Assembly: GCF_004015185.1 (NCBI RefSeq)
Contig: NZ_CP025746.1
Location: 1,116,001-1,180,000, forward strand
Length of the DNA stretch: 64,000 nt
Direction: 5' to 3'
DNA from: Clostridium manihotivorum
GTDB lineage: Bacteria; Bacillota; Clostridia; Clostridiales; Clostridiaceae
Below, piece after piece: positions 9,346 through 19,067 of the stretch. The position numbers were made by a program, and so were the translations under genes. The notes beneath the pieces are model-generated. The model was not told the origin of the DNA and did not search any database. It worked only from the letters and a program-made list of their open reading frames with translations. Numbering within the stretch: position 1 is the stretch's first letter; the number at the start of each line of letters is the position of its first letter.

Positions 9346-10563
9346 ATGGATATTTTAGTAGGTGGAGTTACAGCGCCAAAGGGCTTTGTAGCTTCAGGTA
9401 TACATTGTGGACTTAAAAAGAAAAAGGAAAAGAAGGACTTAGCACTGATATATTCAGAAAAGATATGCGATGCAGCAGCTGTATATACTCAGAATAAAGT
9501 AAAAGGCTGTCCTATACTAGTTACTGAGAAAAATCTTTTAGATTATAAGGCTCAAGCTATCATAGTGAATAGTGGAAATGCTAACACCTGCACAGGCGAG
9601 GACGGAATTATTAAAGCCAACAAAATGGCTGAGTTAGTATCGGAAAGACTTGGAATAAGTAAAGAAGATGTTGTTGTTGCATCTACAGGTGTTATAGGTG
9701 TTCCTCTGAATATAGAAGCCATTGAGAGTGGTATGGATGAACTTGTTAACAGCATAAACAAAAATGGAAATATAGATGCAAGAGAAGCTATTATGACAAC
9801 AGATACTATAAAAAAAGAAGTAGCTGTCTCTATAAAAGTTGGAGATAAAAAAGTAACTATAGGGGCTATGGCTAAGGGATCAGGAATGATACATCCTAAT
9901 ATGGCAACTATGCTTGGTTTTGTAACTACAGATGTAAGCATAGACGGAAGATTGTTAAAGGAAGCTCTTTCTTACGCTACCAATAAAAGCTTTAACAGAA
10001 TAAGTGTAGATGGAGATACTAGTACAAATGATATGGTATCAGTTCTGGCAAATGGAATGGCTGGAAACACAAAGATAACAGATAAAGATGAAGATTATTA
10101 TAAGTTTGTAAATGCACTAACTTTCGTATGTACTGAGCTTGCTAAACTTATAGCTAAAGACGGTGAGGGTGCTACAAAGATGATTGAATGCTATGTAAAA
10201 GGTGCTTTAAACGAGGAGCATGCAGCTTCTCTTGCAAAGACAGTTATTCAATCAAGTCTGGTTAAGACAGCAGTGTTTGGAGCTGATGCAAACTGGGGAA
10301 GAATTCTATGTGCTCTAGGATACTCAGATGAACCTTTAGAGGTAGATAAGGTTGATGTATCCTTTGACAGTATAAAAGGATACTTAGAAGTATGTAAAAA
10401 TGGTAGGCCTGTACCGTTCAGTGAAGAAAAGGCAAAGTTAGTACTAGGTGAAAGTGAAATATCCATAATAATTGATTTAAAAATGGGTGAGGAAGAAGCT
10501 GTTGCTTGGGGTTGTGACCTAAGTTATGAATATGTGAGAATCAACGGAGACTATAGAACTTAA
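9346..10563 (+). CDS. argJ: Bifunctional ornithine acetyltransferase / N-acetylglutamate synthase
   Basis: A 405-residue Ntn-type enzyme that moves the acetyl group from N-acetylornithine to glutamate. The autoprocessing and nucleophile Thr is in KGSGMIHPNMATMLGF. SFNRISVDGDTSTNDM and the C-terminal GDYRT are also family features. No argA or argE is seen, which fits the cyclic acetyl-recycling route. GAAGGAGG lies 8 nt before the ATG, and a 153-bp gap from argC leaves room for an internal promoter. Confidence 0.95.
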   Translation: MDILVGGVTAPKGFVASGIHCGLKKKKEKKDLALIYSEKICDAAAVYTQNKVKGCPILVTEKNLLDYKAQAIIVNSGNANTCTGEDGIIKANKMAELVSERLGISKEDVVVASTGVIGVPLNIEAIESGMDELVNSINKNGNIDAREAIMTTDTIKKEVAVSIKVGDKKVTIGAMAKGSGMIHPNMATMLGFVTTDVSIDGRLLKEALSYATNKSFNRISVDGDTSTNDMVSVLANGMAGNTKITDKDEDYYKFVNALTFVCTELAKLIAKDGEGATKMIECYVKGALNEEHAASLAKTVIQSSLVKTAVFGADANWGRILCALGYSDEPLEVDKVDVSFDSIKGYLEVCKNGRPVPFSEEKAKLVLGESEISIIIDLKMGEEEAVAWGCDLSYEYVRINGDYRT

Positions 10564-10587
10564 TAGTTATTTAAAGAGGTGACAACT

Positions 10588-11445
10588 TTGGCAAATATAG
10601 ATTTTAAAAAGGCTAATACCCTTATAGAAGCTCTTCCATATATAAAGGATTATTATGGTAAGACAATAGTTATAAAGTATGGCGGAAGTGCCATGAAAAA
10701 CAGAACTTTAAAAGAAGCGGTAATAAATGATCTAATACTTATGAGTTGTGTTGGTATAAACGTAGTTTTGGTACATGGTGGCGGGCCAGAGATAAATATA
10801 TTCTTAGAAAAGATGGGGAAAAAGCCTAAGTTTATAAATGGATTAAGATATACCGATGAAGAAACAATGGATGTAGTACAAATGGTTTTAGCTGGGAAGG
10901 TTAATAAGGAGCTTGTATTTCTTATCAATTCCCTAGGTGGCAAAGCTATTGGACTATGTGGTATAGATGGCAATATGCTTTTGACTGAAAAAGTTAAGGG
11001 TGAAGAGGATTTAGGTTTTGTAGGTCAAGTGAAAAAGGTAAATACAGAAGTTATTGATAATAGCTTAAAGCAAGGGTATATATCGGTCATAGCAACTATT
11101 GGTATAGGGGAAGACGAAAAGATTTATAACATAAATGGTGACATAGCAGCGGCTAAGATAGCTTCAGCCTTAAAGGCAGAAAAGCTTATATTGCTTACAG
11201 ATGTTCCTGGCCTATTAAGAGATCCAAATTCTGAAGAGACGCTTATTTCAGAAATAAGAGTGGGAGAGATCCCAGAGCTTATGGAAGAGAAAGTGATAAG
11301 CGGAGGAATGATACCTAAGATTGAAAGCTGCGTAGAGTCTATAAGGAACGGTGTTAAGAGAGTGCATATATTAGATGGAAGAATTCCTCACTCAGTACTT
11401 ATAGAACTATTCTCTGATGAAGGAATAGGAACTATGATTTATTAG
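10588..11445 (+). CDS. argB: Acetylglutamate kinase
   Basis: A 285-residue amino-acid kinase phosphorylating N-acetylglutamate, the usual feedback point of the pathway. It has IKYGGSAM (phosphate-binding Lys), VHGGGPEIN, NINGDIAAAKIA and GGMIPKIESC. TTG 10588 is preferred to the in-frame GTG 10579 because AAGAGGTG (10574-10581) sits at normal distance from the TTG but overlaps the GTG. It lies 24 nt behind argJ. Confidence 0.95.
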   Translation: MANIDFKKANTLIEALPYIKDYYGKTIVIKYGGSAMKNRTLKEAVINDLILMSCVGINVVLVHGGGPEINIFLEKMGKKPKFINGLRYTDEETMDVVQMVLAGKVNKELVFLINSLGGKAIGLCGIDGNMLLTEKVKGEEDLGFVGQVKKVNTEVIDNSLKQGYISVIATIGIGEDEKIYNINGDIAAAKIASALKAEKLILLTDVPGLLRDPNSEETLISEIRVGEIPELMEEKVISGGMIPKIESCVESIRNGVKRVHILDGRIPHSVLIELFSDEGIGTMIY

Positions 11446-11717
11446 CATTACTTAATGCAAGATTATATACTTACAGATTTTTTGTGCATCTTATGTAGAG
11501 GTATCAGCTAAAAGTTTCATAAGATATTGAAGGGTAGAAATATAACAATTTTAATTTTTATATTGTAATATTTTTAAATTGTTTAATTGTTAAATTCTTA
11601 AGAATTTATTGATTTTTCAAGGCTTTAGCAGACATTATAGGTTGCTGCTTTTGATTAGGTGGCAGTTAAATATTTAATAAATACGAAGTTTAAATTTAAA
11701 TAGGAGGTGCAATTACA

Positions 11718-12884
11718 ATGGACTTTAAAGAAAAGTGGAGTGAATTCTTCATGGATACTTATGGACAGTTACCTATAGCTTTAGTTAAAGGTGAAGGTAA
11801 TTACCTTATAGATTCAGAAGGAAATAAATATCTAGATTTTACTAGCGGTATAGGGGTTTCCTCTTTAGGCTATGGCAATGAGAAGTTGAAGAATGGACTT
11901 AAGGAGCAAATCGATCTACTGTTGCATACTTCAAATATATTTTATAATCCTGTAGCTATTGAAGCTGGAGAAAAGCTTATAGATGCGAGCAAAATGAAGA
12001 AGGTTTTCTTTGCTAACTCTGGTGCAGAAGCAAATGAGGGAGCTATAAAATTAGCGAGAAAGTATAGCTTTGATAAGTATGGAGAAGGAAGAGGAAAAAT
12101 AGTTTCTCTAAAGCAATCCTTCCATGGTAGAACTCTTGCAGCTTTAAAAGCTACAGGCCAAGACAAGTTCCATAATTACTTCTTTCCATTTCCAGAAGGC
12201 TTTGAATATGTGGAGAAAAATAACATAGAAGCCTTAAAGGAAAAGCTTGATGGAACAGTATGTGCTGTGATGATGGAAGCAATTCAAGGAGAAGGTGGAG
12301 TATATCCTTTAGATGAAAGTTATGTAAAGGAAGTAGTTCAGTTATGCAAAGAAAAAGATGTGTTAGTTATATTTGATGAGGTTCAAGCTGGTGTAGGAAG
12401 AACAGGAAAGTTCTTTGGCTTTGAATATTTTGATGTATTACCTGACATAGTTACCTTAGCAAAAGGCTTAGGCGGAGGCTTGCCTATAGGTGCTGTACTA
12501 GCAGGTGAAAAAGTAGCAGCTGTATTTAAGAAAGGTGACCATGGTTCAACCTTTGGAGGGAATCCAGTAGCCTTAAAGGGTGCCAGCATAGTGCTTGAGG
12601 AAGTGACTAGTGAAGGCTTCCTAGAGGAAGTAGCTAAGAAAGGTGAACTTATAAAGAACATAATAGAAGGCTTTAATCACCCTAATGTGAAAGAAGTTAG
12701 AGGAAAAGGGCTTATGCTTGGTATTGAACTTGAGGTAGAAAGCAAGGAAGTACAAGAAAAGGCTCTTTCAAAGGGAGTACTTACGCTTACTGCAGGAGCA
12801 AAAGTTTTAAGACTTCTTCCACCATTGACTATAACAGAAGAAGAGATTAAGGCTGGCTTAGAAGTGCTAAAGGAATGCTTCTAA
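11718..12884 (+). CDS. argD: Acetylornithine aminotransferase
   Basis: A 388-residue class III PLP aminotransferase converting N-acetylglutamate semialdehyde to N-acetylornithine. The PLP Lys is in TLAKGLGGGLPIGA, the cofactor-stacking motif is FANSGAEANEGAIKLAR, and FDEVQAGVGRTG holds the pyridine-N Asp. TAGGAGGTGC lies 8 nt upstream of ATG. The 272-bp gap after argB has no ORF and probably holds a second promoter. Confidence 0.95.
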   Translation: MDFKEKWSEFFMDTYGQLPIALVKGEGNYLIDSEGNKYLDFTSGIGVSSLGYGNEKLKNGLKEQIDLLLHTSNIFYNPVAIEAGEKLIDASKMKKVFFANSGAEANEGAIKLARKYSFDKYGEGRGKIVSLKQSFHGRTLAALKATGQDKFHNYFFPFPEGFEYVEKNNIEALKEKLDGTVCAVMMEAIQGEGGVYPLDESYVKEVVQLCKEKDVLVIFDEVQAGVGRTGKFFGFEYFDVLPDIVTLAKGLGGGLPIGAVLAGEKVAAVFKKGDHGSTFGGNPVALKGASIVLEEVTSEGFLEEVAKKGELIKNIIEGFNHPNVKEVRGKGLMLGIELEVESKEVQEKALSKGVLTLTAGAKVLRLLPPLTITEEEIKAGLEVLKECF

Positions 12885-12930
12885 TAAAAATATCTATATA
12901 TAAATACTGATTATTTTGGGGGAAAATATT

Positions 12931-13863
12931 ATGGAAAATAGGCATTTACTAAAGTTAAATGATTATACAAAAGAAGAAATAATGGAAATACTAGAGCTTG
13001 GAGAACAACTAAAGTACGAAAATAAACATGGAATAGCTCATGATCATCTATTAAGAGGAAAGACTTTAGGAATGATATTTGAGAAATCATCTACAAGAAC
13101 TCGTGTATCTTTTGAAGTTGGAATGTATCAGCTAGGAGGCTCAGCCTTATTTTTGAGTTCTCATGATCTTCAGCTTGGAAGAGGTGAGCCAATAAAGGAT
13201 ACTGCTAGAGTTTTATCTAGATATGTAGATGGAATAATGATAAGAACTTTCTCCCAAAAAGATGTTCAAGATTTAGCTGAATACTCAAAAGTACCTGTAA
13301 TAAATGGACTTACAGATGAAGAGCATCCATGTCAGGTGTTGGCTGATTTACTTACCATAAAAGAGTTCAAGAGAAAGTTTGATGGTTTAAAGGTAGCTTT
13401 TATTGGTGATGGAAATAATATGGCTAATTCTCTAATGGTAGGCTGCTTAAAGGTTGGAATGAGCATAGGTATAGCAACTCCAAATGGCTATGAACCTCCT
13501 GAACATGTTATAACGGCAGTAAAGGCTGTAGAAGAAGCTTCAAAAGGAACAGTAACCTTTGCCAAGAATCCAGAAGAAGTAGTAAAAGATGCAGATGTGG
13601 TTATTACTGATGTATGGACTAGTATGGGACAAGAAGAAGAAACCATTAAGAGAAAAGAAGCCTTCAAGGGATATCAGGTAAATAGTGACCTTATGGCTAT
13701 TGCCAAAAAGGATGCTATGGTACTTCATTGCCTTCCAGCTCATAGAGGTGAAGAAATAACTGAAGATATACTTGAGCTTCATGCAAAGGAAATTTTTGAA
13801 GAGGCAGAAAACAGACTACATGCCCAAAAAGCAGTTATGGTTAAATTGATGCAGAAAAATTAG
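12931..13863 (+). CDS. argF: Ornithine carbamoyltransferase, anabolic
   Basis: A 310-residue enzyme forming citrulline from ornithine and carbamoyl phosphate. EKSSTRTRVSFE binds carbamoyl phosphate, DEEHPCQVLADL is the HPxQ motif, and HCLPAHRGEEI is the Cys-containing ornithine loop. ATG 12931 follows TTGGGGGAAA; TTG 12916 overlaps that ribosome site. It is placed last in a biosynthetic cluster with no arcA or arcC, so the anabolic role is favoured. It ends the cluster before a terminator of the repeated family. Confidence 0.95.
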   Translation: MENRHLLKLNDYTKEEIMEILELGEQLKYENKHGIAHDHLLRGKTLGMIFEKSSTRTRVSFEVGMYQLGGSALFLSSHDLQLGRGEPIKDTARVLSRYVDGIMIRTFSQKDVQDLAEYSKVPVINGLTDEEHPCQVLADLLTIKEFKRKFDGLKVAFIGDGNNMANSLMVGCLKVGMSIGIATPNGYEPPEHVITAVKAVEEASKGTVTFAKNPEEVVKDADVVITDVWTSMGQEEETIKRKEAFKGYQVNSDLMAIAKKDAMVLHCLPAHRGEEITEDILELHAKEIFEEAENRLHAQKAVMVKLMQKN

Positions 13864-13908
13864 TAAAGATATAATTAGGTGTATTGAAATATTCTCGTCT
13901 ATGTATAT

Positions 13909-13965
13909 GGGAAATACAGATACTAAAAAATCCACTGAAGTAAGTCGCTTTAGTGGATTTTTGAA
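13909..13965 (+). terminator. argF terminator, member of the repeated hairpin family
   Basis: AAATCCACTGAAG, loop with GTCG, CTTTAGTGGATTT plus T-run. The preceding CAGATACTAAAAAA and the loop match the 3' ends of the elements at 3376 and 43596, while the outer stem differs by paired changes. Confidence 0.75.
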
Positions 13966-14013
13966 ATTAAGTGCTTATTATTTTTATACTTTAATTCTAA
14001 TTCTAATTTCTCG

Positions 14014-14073
14014 CTCATATAGAGCATCTCCTTCATGACCGCTTAATTTCAAAAATATTATTAAACATAGCCT
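14014..14073. repeat. Dispersed 60-bp repeat, copy 1
   Basis: Matches 38935-38992 over about 58 bp in the same orientation (shared TTAATTTCAA and TTAAACATAGCCT). No ORF or terminal repeats were seen. It may be the relic end of a transposon or a small palindromic repeat. Confidence 0.5.
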
Positions 14074-14267
14074 TTATTCAAGATAGGTCTAATATAGATG
14101 TTTATAGGTATTATAGTTTTAGCAAGAAATAAAAAATAAAAATGAGTGTTGAAAACTTAGTGGATTAAATTTACAATGCTGTGGATAATTTATAAATAGT
14201 TATGGCTATTATTTTTATTGTTAAGACCAGTTATACAAAAAAATCAAAAAATTATTATTTAAACCTA

Positions 14268-14318
14268 TCAATATAGAGGCTTTAGAACAGCTAGTTAGGG
14301 TGAAAATCAAAAAAGCTT
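14268..14318 (+). repeat. 5' half of the repeated sRNA-like element
   Basis: The tract with TTTAGAACAGCTAGTTAGGGT resembles the 5' part of the element at 43596 (GGCTTAGAACAGCTATTTATGGT), but the hairpin and terminator part is missing here. Confidence 0.4.
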
Positions 14319-14324
14319 ATTTGC

Positions 14325-14930
14325 TTACCAAATAAAAGGGACTATTTTCTTTGTGTTTTTTATATATTCAATATAAGAAGTTTTAAAGCTTTCAATTAAT
14401 GCATTTTCCTCGATACTGATTCTATATCCATAAATTAATGAAACAATGATTAGACTTATAAGAATACCAATGAAACTTCTAAAGCAGAAGGAGATTCCTA
14501 TAAGTGTTAATATACTTCCACTATATGCAGGGTGTCTTATTAATTTATAGGGGCCAGTTTGAACTATTTTTTGGTTTGAATTAACCTGTACATTAAAAGT
14601 GAAGAATTTTCGTAGAGTCCATATAGAGTAGGCTCTTAATAAGATACCAGCAATGGTGAACAGAGTGCCTAACCAGAAAAATGAACTTGCTAGGATTAAG
14701 AAAAGATTCTTTCTACAAAACATGTTTATAAATACTATAGATGTAATTCCTAAGGTTATTAAGAAAAAGGAACCTTTATCAGAGCTTTTCTTTTTACCAG
14801 AATTTTTTAAGCTTTCATAGGAAGTAAAAAGAAAAAACAATATCTCTGATGCTAAGAATAAAGTGAAGATAATCTGAAAGACATAGCACATAGTAGTGGT
14901 TTCAAAATAAGAGTGTCCAAAAAGATACAT
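14325..14930 (-). CDS. Isoprenylcysteine methyltransferase-like (ICMT/PEMT family) membrane protein
   Basis: A 201-residue integral membrane protein with about five hydrophobic segments. Its C-terminal third has TGPYKLIRHPAYSGSILT, the SAM-binding signature of the ICMT/phospholipid methyltransferase family. The substrate of bacterial members is mostly unknown. It ends a minus-strand group behind DUF3021 and LytTR genes with a 14-bp gap, so it is likely controlled by that regulatory pair. Confidence 0.8.
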   Translation of the reverse strand: MYLFGHSYFETTTMCYVFQIIFTLFLASEILFFLFTSYESLKNSGKKKSSDKGSFFLITLGITSIVFINMFCRKNLFLILASSFFWLGTLFTIAGILLRAYSIWTLRKFFTFNVQVNSNQKIVQTGPYKLIRHPAYSGSILTLIGISFCFRSFIGILISLIIVSLIYGYRISIEENALIESFKTSYIEYIKNTKKIVPFIW

Positions 14931-14944
14931 ATATAATTCATCTC

Positions 14945-15349
14945 CTAATTTCTATTTCTTATCTGCAGGTTTATCATATCTGCATCAAGTTTAGTGGTTT
15001 TATATAAGGTCAAAATAGTTGTACCATAGGTTATAGATACAATGAAAAGTGCCTCTAATAAGTCGCTTATAGAATGGATAGAAATAATATTAAATGGAAT
15101 ACCTATACCTAAAGTCACCACAAAGCTTAAGATTACCTCAATTAAAATGTGTACAAATTGAGACTTTATATTGAGATTTTCCATAAGGAAAAGGATTATT
15201 TGAATTAAAATTATAAAGGATAAAGTGCTCACTTCTGAATTAGTTTGAATAGTTTGTCTGTGTTGTAAAAGATGTATAAAAATAGTTATTATATTTAATA
15301 CAGTGAAGGCTATGCAGCCACCTAAGATATATTGATTTATTCTTTTCAT
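14945..15349 (-). CDS. DUF3021 family membrane protein
   Basis: A 134-residue protein with four predicted membrane segments and the DUF3021 arrangement (MKRINQYILGGCIAF start, TLGIGIPFN middle). DUF3021 proteins are usual partners of stand-alone LytTR regulators and act as membrane inhibitors in LytTR regulatory systems. The start at 15349 is chosen because GGAGGTAAC lies immediately upstream and overlaps the longer reading frame. It lies 24 bp behind the LytTR gene. Confidence 0.8.
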   Translation of the reverse strand: MKRINQYILGGCIAFTVLNIITIFIHLLQHRQTIQTNSEVSTLSFIILIQIILFLMENLNIKSQFVHILIEVILSFVVTLGIGIPFNIISIHSISDLLEALFIVSITYGTTILTLYKTTKLDADMINLQIRNRN

Positions 15350-15373
15350 AGTTACCTCCAATCAACTAATAAC

Positions 15374-15811
15374 CTATTCACGTAGTTTTTGTTTTATTTC
15401 CTGTACATAGCTTCGGTTTATTATGAGTTTTTCACCATTATATAGAGTGGCGAGAAGGCGTCCGTTTAACTGCCCCTGGACTTTTTGGAGTTTGTCTAGA
15501 TTTAATATGCAGGCTTTATTTATTCTTGTAAATTTTGTACTAAATAGTTTGTCTTCTAACTCGTATAACTTCAGGTCACTTTTATAAACTTTATTTTCAG
15601 TATAAATATAAGTTCTGTTGTCCACTGATTCAAAATAATAAATTTCTTTTGAAGAAAGTTTAAATTTCTCATTATCTATTGTACCTACTAGGATTACTTC
15701 ATTTTCACTAAGACAATTTACTAATTTATCAACATAGCTATTCTTTTCCTTACAAAATATCTTTATTTCAATATCTTCTATCAAAGGATCCTCAATTACT
15801 GATATTCTCAT
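15374..15811 (-). CDS. LytTR-domain transcription regulator
   Basis: A 145-residue protein with a C-terminal LytTR DNA-binding domain (residues ~45-145: KEIYYFESVDNRTYIYTENK, FTRINKACILNLDKL, INRSYVQEIKQKL) and no receiver domain. The start is placed at 15811 because GGGAGG is 6 nt upstream; frames upstream have no ribosome site. Together with DUF3021 it forms a LytTR regulatory pair, likely autoregulated. Confidence 0.87.
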   Translation of the reverse strand: MRISVIEDPLIEDIEIKIFCKEKNSYVDKLVNCLSENEVILVGTIDNEKFKLSSKEIYYFESVDNRTYIYTENKVYKSDLKLYELEDKLFSTKFTRINKACILNLDKLQKVQGQLNGRLLATLYNGEKLIINRSYVQEIKQKLRE

Positions 15812-15940
15812 AAACATCCTCCCTTCGTAAAAATAATAGCATAACCGTTTATCTATAACAATTAACTTACATCTATCTTGCATATAGGCTATAGTAAGTT
15901 GCAATTTACTGTCCATAATCCATGGTGAAAAAAGTTTAGA

Positions 15941-15995
15941 ACGGTTAGATGTACAAAAAAATTCACTGAAGAAGTCTGCTTCAGCGAATTTTGTC
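15941..15995 (+). repeat. Member of the repeated hairpin/terminator family (divergent copy)
   Basis: TAGATGTACAAAAAAATTCACTGAAG-AAGTCTG-CTTCAGCGAATTTT in sections: the lead-in, the loop and the 12-bp stem match the family at 3376 and 43596. Most neighbouring genes are on the other strand, so this is not simply the terminator of a plus-strand gene. Confidence 0.5.
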
Positions 15996-16045
15996 ATAAA
16001 GAATATGGTGTTTATAAAGATATTTTCCTAGACTAGTGTATGCTA

Positions 16046-17062
16046 TTAATTAAATGCGCCTTTATATTGTTCTGGATAGGAGATAGAGATATTTTTTCTT
16101 TTAGCTTCACTTAGCGGAAAGTAAGGATTTCTTAAAAGTTCCCTTCCAATTGCAACTAAATCTGCTCTTTTATTTGAAATAATTTCTTCAGCCATATTAA
16201 TGTCTGTTATCAAACCTACAGCAATTGTAGGGATATTACATGTATTTCTTATTTCATCAGAAAAATTGATTTGATACCCTGGATATACATCAATAGATGC
16301 AGGGATTAGGCCTCCAGTACTTACATGTACCATATCTATCTGCTCCTTTACTAGGTTTATAGTTTCTATCATATCTTCTAGGGTAATACCTCCGTCCTTA
16401 TAATCATAAGCAGAAACTCTTAGTAGAATAGGCTTTTCTTTAGGCCATACCTCTTTTACAGCCTCTAAGACTTCATTTAAAAATCTTGCTCTATTCTCAA
16501 CAGTACCACCATATTCATCCTTTCTCTTATTGGATAGTGGGGATAAAAACTGGTGAATTAGATAGCCATGTGCAGCGTGAATCTCAATTGCATCAAAGCC
16601 GGCTTTATCAGCTCTTAGGGCTGCGGATTTGAATGAAAAGATTATATCCTTGATTTGTTCCTTGGTTAGTTCTTTAGGTAAGGAGCTCTTTTCATCAAAG
16701 GCAATCTCGCTTGGAGCTAATATATCCCCAGAAACCCCAGTGTATTTTCTACCAGCATGATTGAGCTGAAGAGCGATTTTTGTGCCGTTTTCTTTAACGC
16801 CATCTACTATAGCCTTTAATCCATCAATATGAGTATCATCCCAAATTCCCAGGTCATTGTCTGTGGTACGTCCGTTTTTTGTAACACCAGTAGATTCCAT
16901 GATTATGAAACCTACACCTCCTATAGCTCTTGTGACGTAATGAGTGTAGTGAAACTGATTGGCTTTGCCAGTTTCATCTGAAGAATACATGCACATAGGT
17001 GGCATAACCAATCTGTTTTTTAAAACTGTATTTTTTAAGGTATAGTTGCTGAAAGTATTCAT
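16046..17062 (-). CDS. NADPH dehydrogenase, Old Yellow Enzyme family (NamA/YqjM-like)
   Basis: A 338-residue FMN-dependent ene-reductase with a TIM barrel. RLVMPPMCMYSSDETG is the FMN-binding start with the Cys typical of the YqjM class. QLNHAGRK, HAAHGYLIHQFLSPLSNKR and AIGRELLRNPYF are other flavin and substrate residues. These enzymes reduce alkenes of quinones and other electrophiles. It is divergent from an HxlR regulator, which suggests induction by electrophile stress. Confidence 0.92.
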   Translation of the reverse strand: MNTFSNYTLKNTVLKNRLVMPPMCMYSSDETGKANQFHYTHYVTRAIGGVGFIIMESTGVTKNGRTTDNDLGIWDDTHIDGLKAIVDGVKENGTKIALQLNHAGRKYTGVSGDILAPSEIAFDEKSSLPKELTKEQIKDIIFSFKSAALRADKAGFDAIEIHAAHGYLIHQFLSPLSNKRKDEYGGTVENRARFLNEVLEAVKEVWPKEKPILLRVSAYDYKDGGITLEDMIETINLVKEQIDMVHVSTGGLIPASIDVYPGYQINFSDEIRNTCNIPTIAVGLITDINMAEEIISNKRADLVAIGRELLRNPYFPLSEAKRKNISISYPEQYKGAFN

Positions 17063-17106
17063 AAATTTTCTCTCCTTATATTTAAAATATATTGTTTAAT
17101 GTAAGT

Positions 17107-17119
17107 GTATATCATATAC
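17107..17119. promoter_or_regulatory. Palindrome between OYE and HxlR genes, candidate operator
   Basis: GTATAT-C-ATATAC is a perfect dyad in the 143-bp divergent intergenic region, about 45 bp from the OYE start. It is a natural binding site for the HxlR dimer. Confidence 0.4.
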
Positions 17120-17205
17120 TATAATTAAGGAAGTAGTGATATTTTTATCATATAATTTCAAAAAGGTAAGTAATGCGATAAATGCACATGTAGGAGGGTG
17201 AAAAA

Positions 17206-17541
17206 ATGTCAGAGGTAGTTCTTGAAAGAGGAGAGCCAGGAGCGAAATGTCCTATAGAAGCTGCTATCGATGTAATAGGCAGCAAGTGGACATTTTTAAT
17301 TATAAGAGATTTATTGATAGATGGAACAATAAGATTTGGTGATTTACTGAGATCTCTTGAAGGGATAAGTCCCAAAACCTTATCTGTTAGATTAAGAGAG
17401 CTAGAAAAGGTTGGATTAGTAGATAGGATTGTGTACCCAGAGATTCCGCCAAAAGTTGAGTATAAGCTCACTGAGAAAGGAAAGGAATTAGAAAAGGTAT
17501 TTATTGAGTTGAAAAGATGGGGGATTACTATTTTGGAGTAG
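17206..17541 (+). CDS. HxlR-family transcription regulator
   Basis: A 111-residue winged-helix protein. KCPIEAAIDVIGSKWTFLI carries the family's conserved near-N-terminal Cys and the GxKW motif, and RFGDLLRSLEGISPKTLS is the recognition helix region. HxlR relatives such as HypR and YodB sense quinones or thiol stress through that Cys. Divergent placement from the ene-reductase supports the same role here. Confidence 0.88.
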   Translation: MSEVVLERGEPGAKCPIEAAIDVIGSKWTFLIIRDLLIDGTIRFGDLLRSLEGISPKTLSVRLRELEKVGLVDRIVYPEIPPKVEYKLTEKGKELEKVFIELKRWGITILE

Positions 17542-17594
17542 TTATGGTGAGGCGGTAAGAGTAGTTAAAGGAATTCTACTTTTCTCTGAATTAG

Positions 17595-17639
17595 ATTTGC
17601 AGAAATCCTTTGCTTTCTAAGAGAAGGATTTCTGCAAAT
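17595..17639. terminator. Inverted repeat after the HxlR gene
   Basis: ATTTGCAGAAATCCTT and its complement separated by 13 nt. The stem is strong but the following U-run is weak. Confidence 0.6.
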
Positions 17640-17699
17640 TTAAGCCTTATTACAAAGTGATATAGTTATATTTATACAATAAATGAAAATACTTAAAAT

Positions 17700-17745
17700 A
17701 AAGCAAAACACTACAATTAGTTACTTGAAGTGTTTTGCTTTATTA
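17700..17745. terminator. Terminator of the thiolase gene
   Basis: AAGCAAAACACT with its complement AGTGTTTTGCTT and flanking A and T tracts. On the minus strand it follows the thiolase stop. Confidence 0.75.
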
Positions 17746-17804
17746 AGCTTGTTATATTATTTATTAATGAGTTTATTGAAAGTTATTAATAAATATATTA
17801 TTAG

Positions 17805-18983
17805 TTAATCTCGTTCAACTATCATTGCAGTTCCTTGACCGCCACCTATACACAAGGTTGAAAGACCTCTTTTTGCATCTCTGTTTTTCATAGCATGTAA
17901 AAGAGTAACTAGGATTCTTGCACCAGAAGCTCCAATAGGGTGTCCTAGAGCTATGGCTCCACCATTGACATTTACCTTGCTCATGTCAAGCTTCAGGTCT
18001 CTTGCTATAGCCAGACTTTGTGATGCATAAGCTTCATTTGCTTCAATTAAGTCTAAATCTTCTGGAGTTAAATTTGCTTTATCTAAGGCTGCTTTTGTAG
18101 CATAAAAAGCACCGTAGCCCATTATAGAAGGATCAAGGCCAGCAGAGCCATAGGAAGTAATTTTAGCAAGAGGCTTTATGCCAAGTTCTTTCGCTTTATC
18201 AGCACTCATTACTATAAGTGCTGCAGCACCATCATTAAGACCAGAAGCATTACCTGCGGTTACGGTTCCATTTTCTTTAAATATAGGTTTTAGTTTTGAT
18301 AAGGCTTCTATGGTGTTGCCGAATCTAGGAAATTCATCAGTATCAAAAACTATTTCGCCTTTTTTAGTTTTTATAGTAACAGGAACAATTTCTTCTTTAA
18401 ATTGGCCACTCTTTATAGCTTGTTCAGCTTTATGCTGAGATTCTAGAGAGAACTTATCTTGATCTTCTCTAGATGCATTCCATTGTTCAGCAACATTTTC
18501 AGCGGTTATTCCCATGTGATAGTTGTTGAAAGCATCTGTTAATCCGTCTTTTATCATTTCATCAACTAACTCGTTATTGCCCATTCTATAACCCCATCTT
18601 GCATTGTTTAATAAAAATGGAGCAGCAGACATATTTTCCATACCACCAGCAACTATTATATCAGCATCGCCTGCTTTTATTATTTGAGCCGCTAAACTTA
18701 CGCTTCTTAAACCAGAACCACACACCTTATTAAGAGTAAGGGCTGGGATTTCTACAGGTAAACCTGCTTTTACAGCAGCTTGTCTTGCTGGGTTTTGTCC
18801 TAGTCCAGCTTGTAGTACGTTACCGAATACTACTTCATCTATAGAGTTAGCATTTATTCCAGCTCTTTTTACAGCTTCCTTAATCACTATTGCACCTAAT
18901 TCTACAGCAGGAACGTCCTTAAGAGTTTTCCCGTATGCTCCTATAGCTGTTCTTACTGCACTTACTATTACTACTTCTTTCAT
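17805..18983 (-). CDS. thlA: Acetyl-CoA C-acetyltransferase (thiolase)
   Basis: A 392-residue thiolase condensing two acetyl-CoA to acetoacetyl-CoA, the entry step to butyrate or butanol in clostridia. The acyl-accepting Cys is in [12 protein letters not shown], the catalytic His in [16 protein letters not shown], and the deprotonating Cys in [21 protein letters not shown] lies upstream of ATG. It stands alone here, away from a crt-bcd-etf-hbd operon. A TAGAC dyad at its promoter is shared with the adjacent TetR gene. Confidence 0.93.
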   Translation of the reverse strand: MKEVVIVSAVRTAIGAYGKTLKDVPAVELGAIVIKEAVKRAGINANSIDEVVFGNVLQAGLGQNPARQAAVKAGLPVEIPALTLNKVCGSGLRSVSLAAQIIKAGDADIIVAGGMENMSAAPFLLNNARWGYRMGNNELVDEMIKDGLTDAFNNYHMGITAENVAEQWNASREDQDKFSLESQHKAEQAIKSGQFKEEIVPVTIKTKKGEIVFDTDEFPRFGNTIEALSKLKPIFKENGTVTAGNASGLNDGAAALIVMSADKAKELGIKPLAKITSYGSAGLDPSIMGYGAFYATKAALDKANLTPEDLDLIEANEAYASQSLAIARDLKLDMSKVNVNGGAIALGHPIGASGARILVTLLHAMKNRDAKRGLSTLCIGGGQGTAMIVERD

Positions 18984-19015
18984 ATCAAAATACCTCCTAA
19001 ATTTAATATATGTAA

Positions 19016-19031
19016 TAGACTGGTCTGTCTA
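19016..19031. promoter_or_regulatory. TetR operator before the thiolase gene
   Basis: TAGACTGGTCTGTCTA has TAGAC/GTCTA arms and lies 33 bp upstream of the thiolase start. It matches the site upstream of the tetR gene at 15 of 16 positions or better, so the adjacent TetR protein very likely controls both. Confidence 0.8.
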
Positions 19032-19067
19032 CTAATTCGAAATATAATAGAACTGAAGGGTAAAACC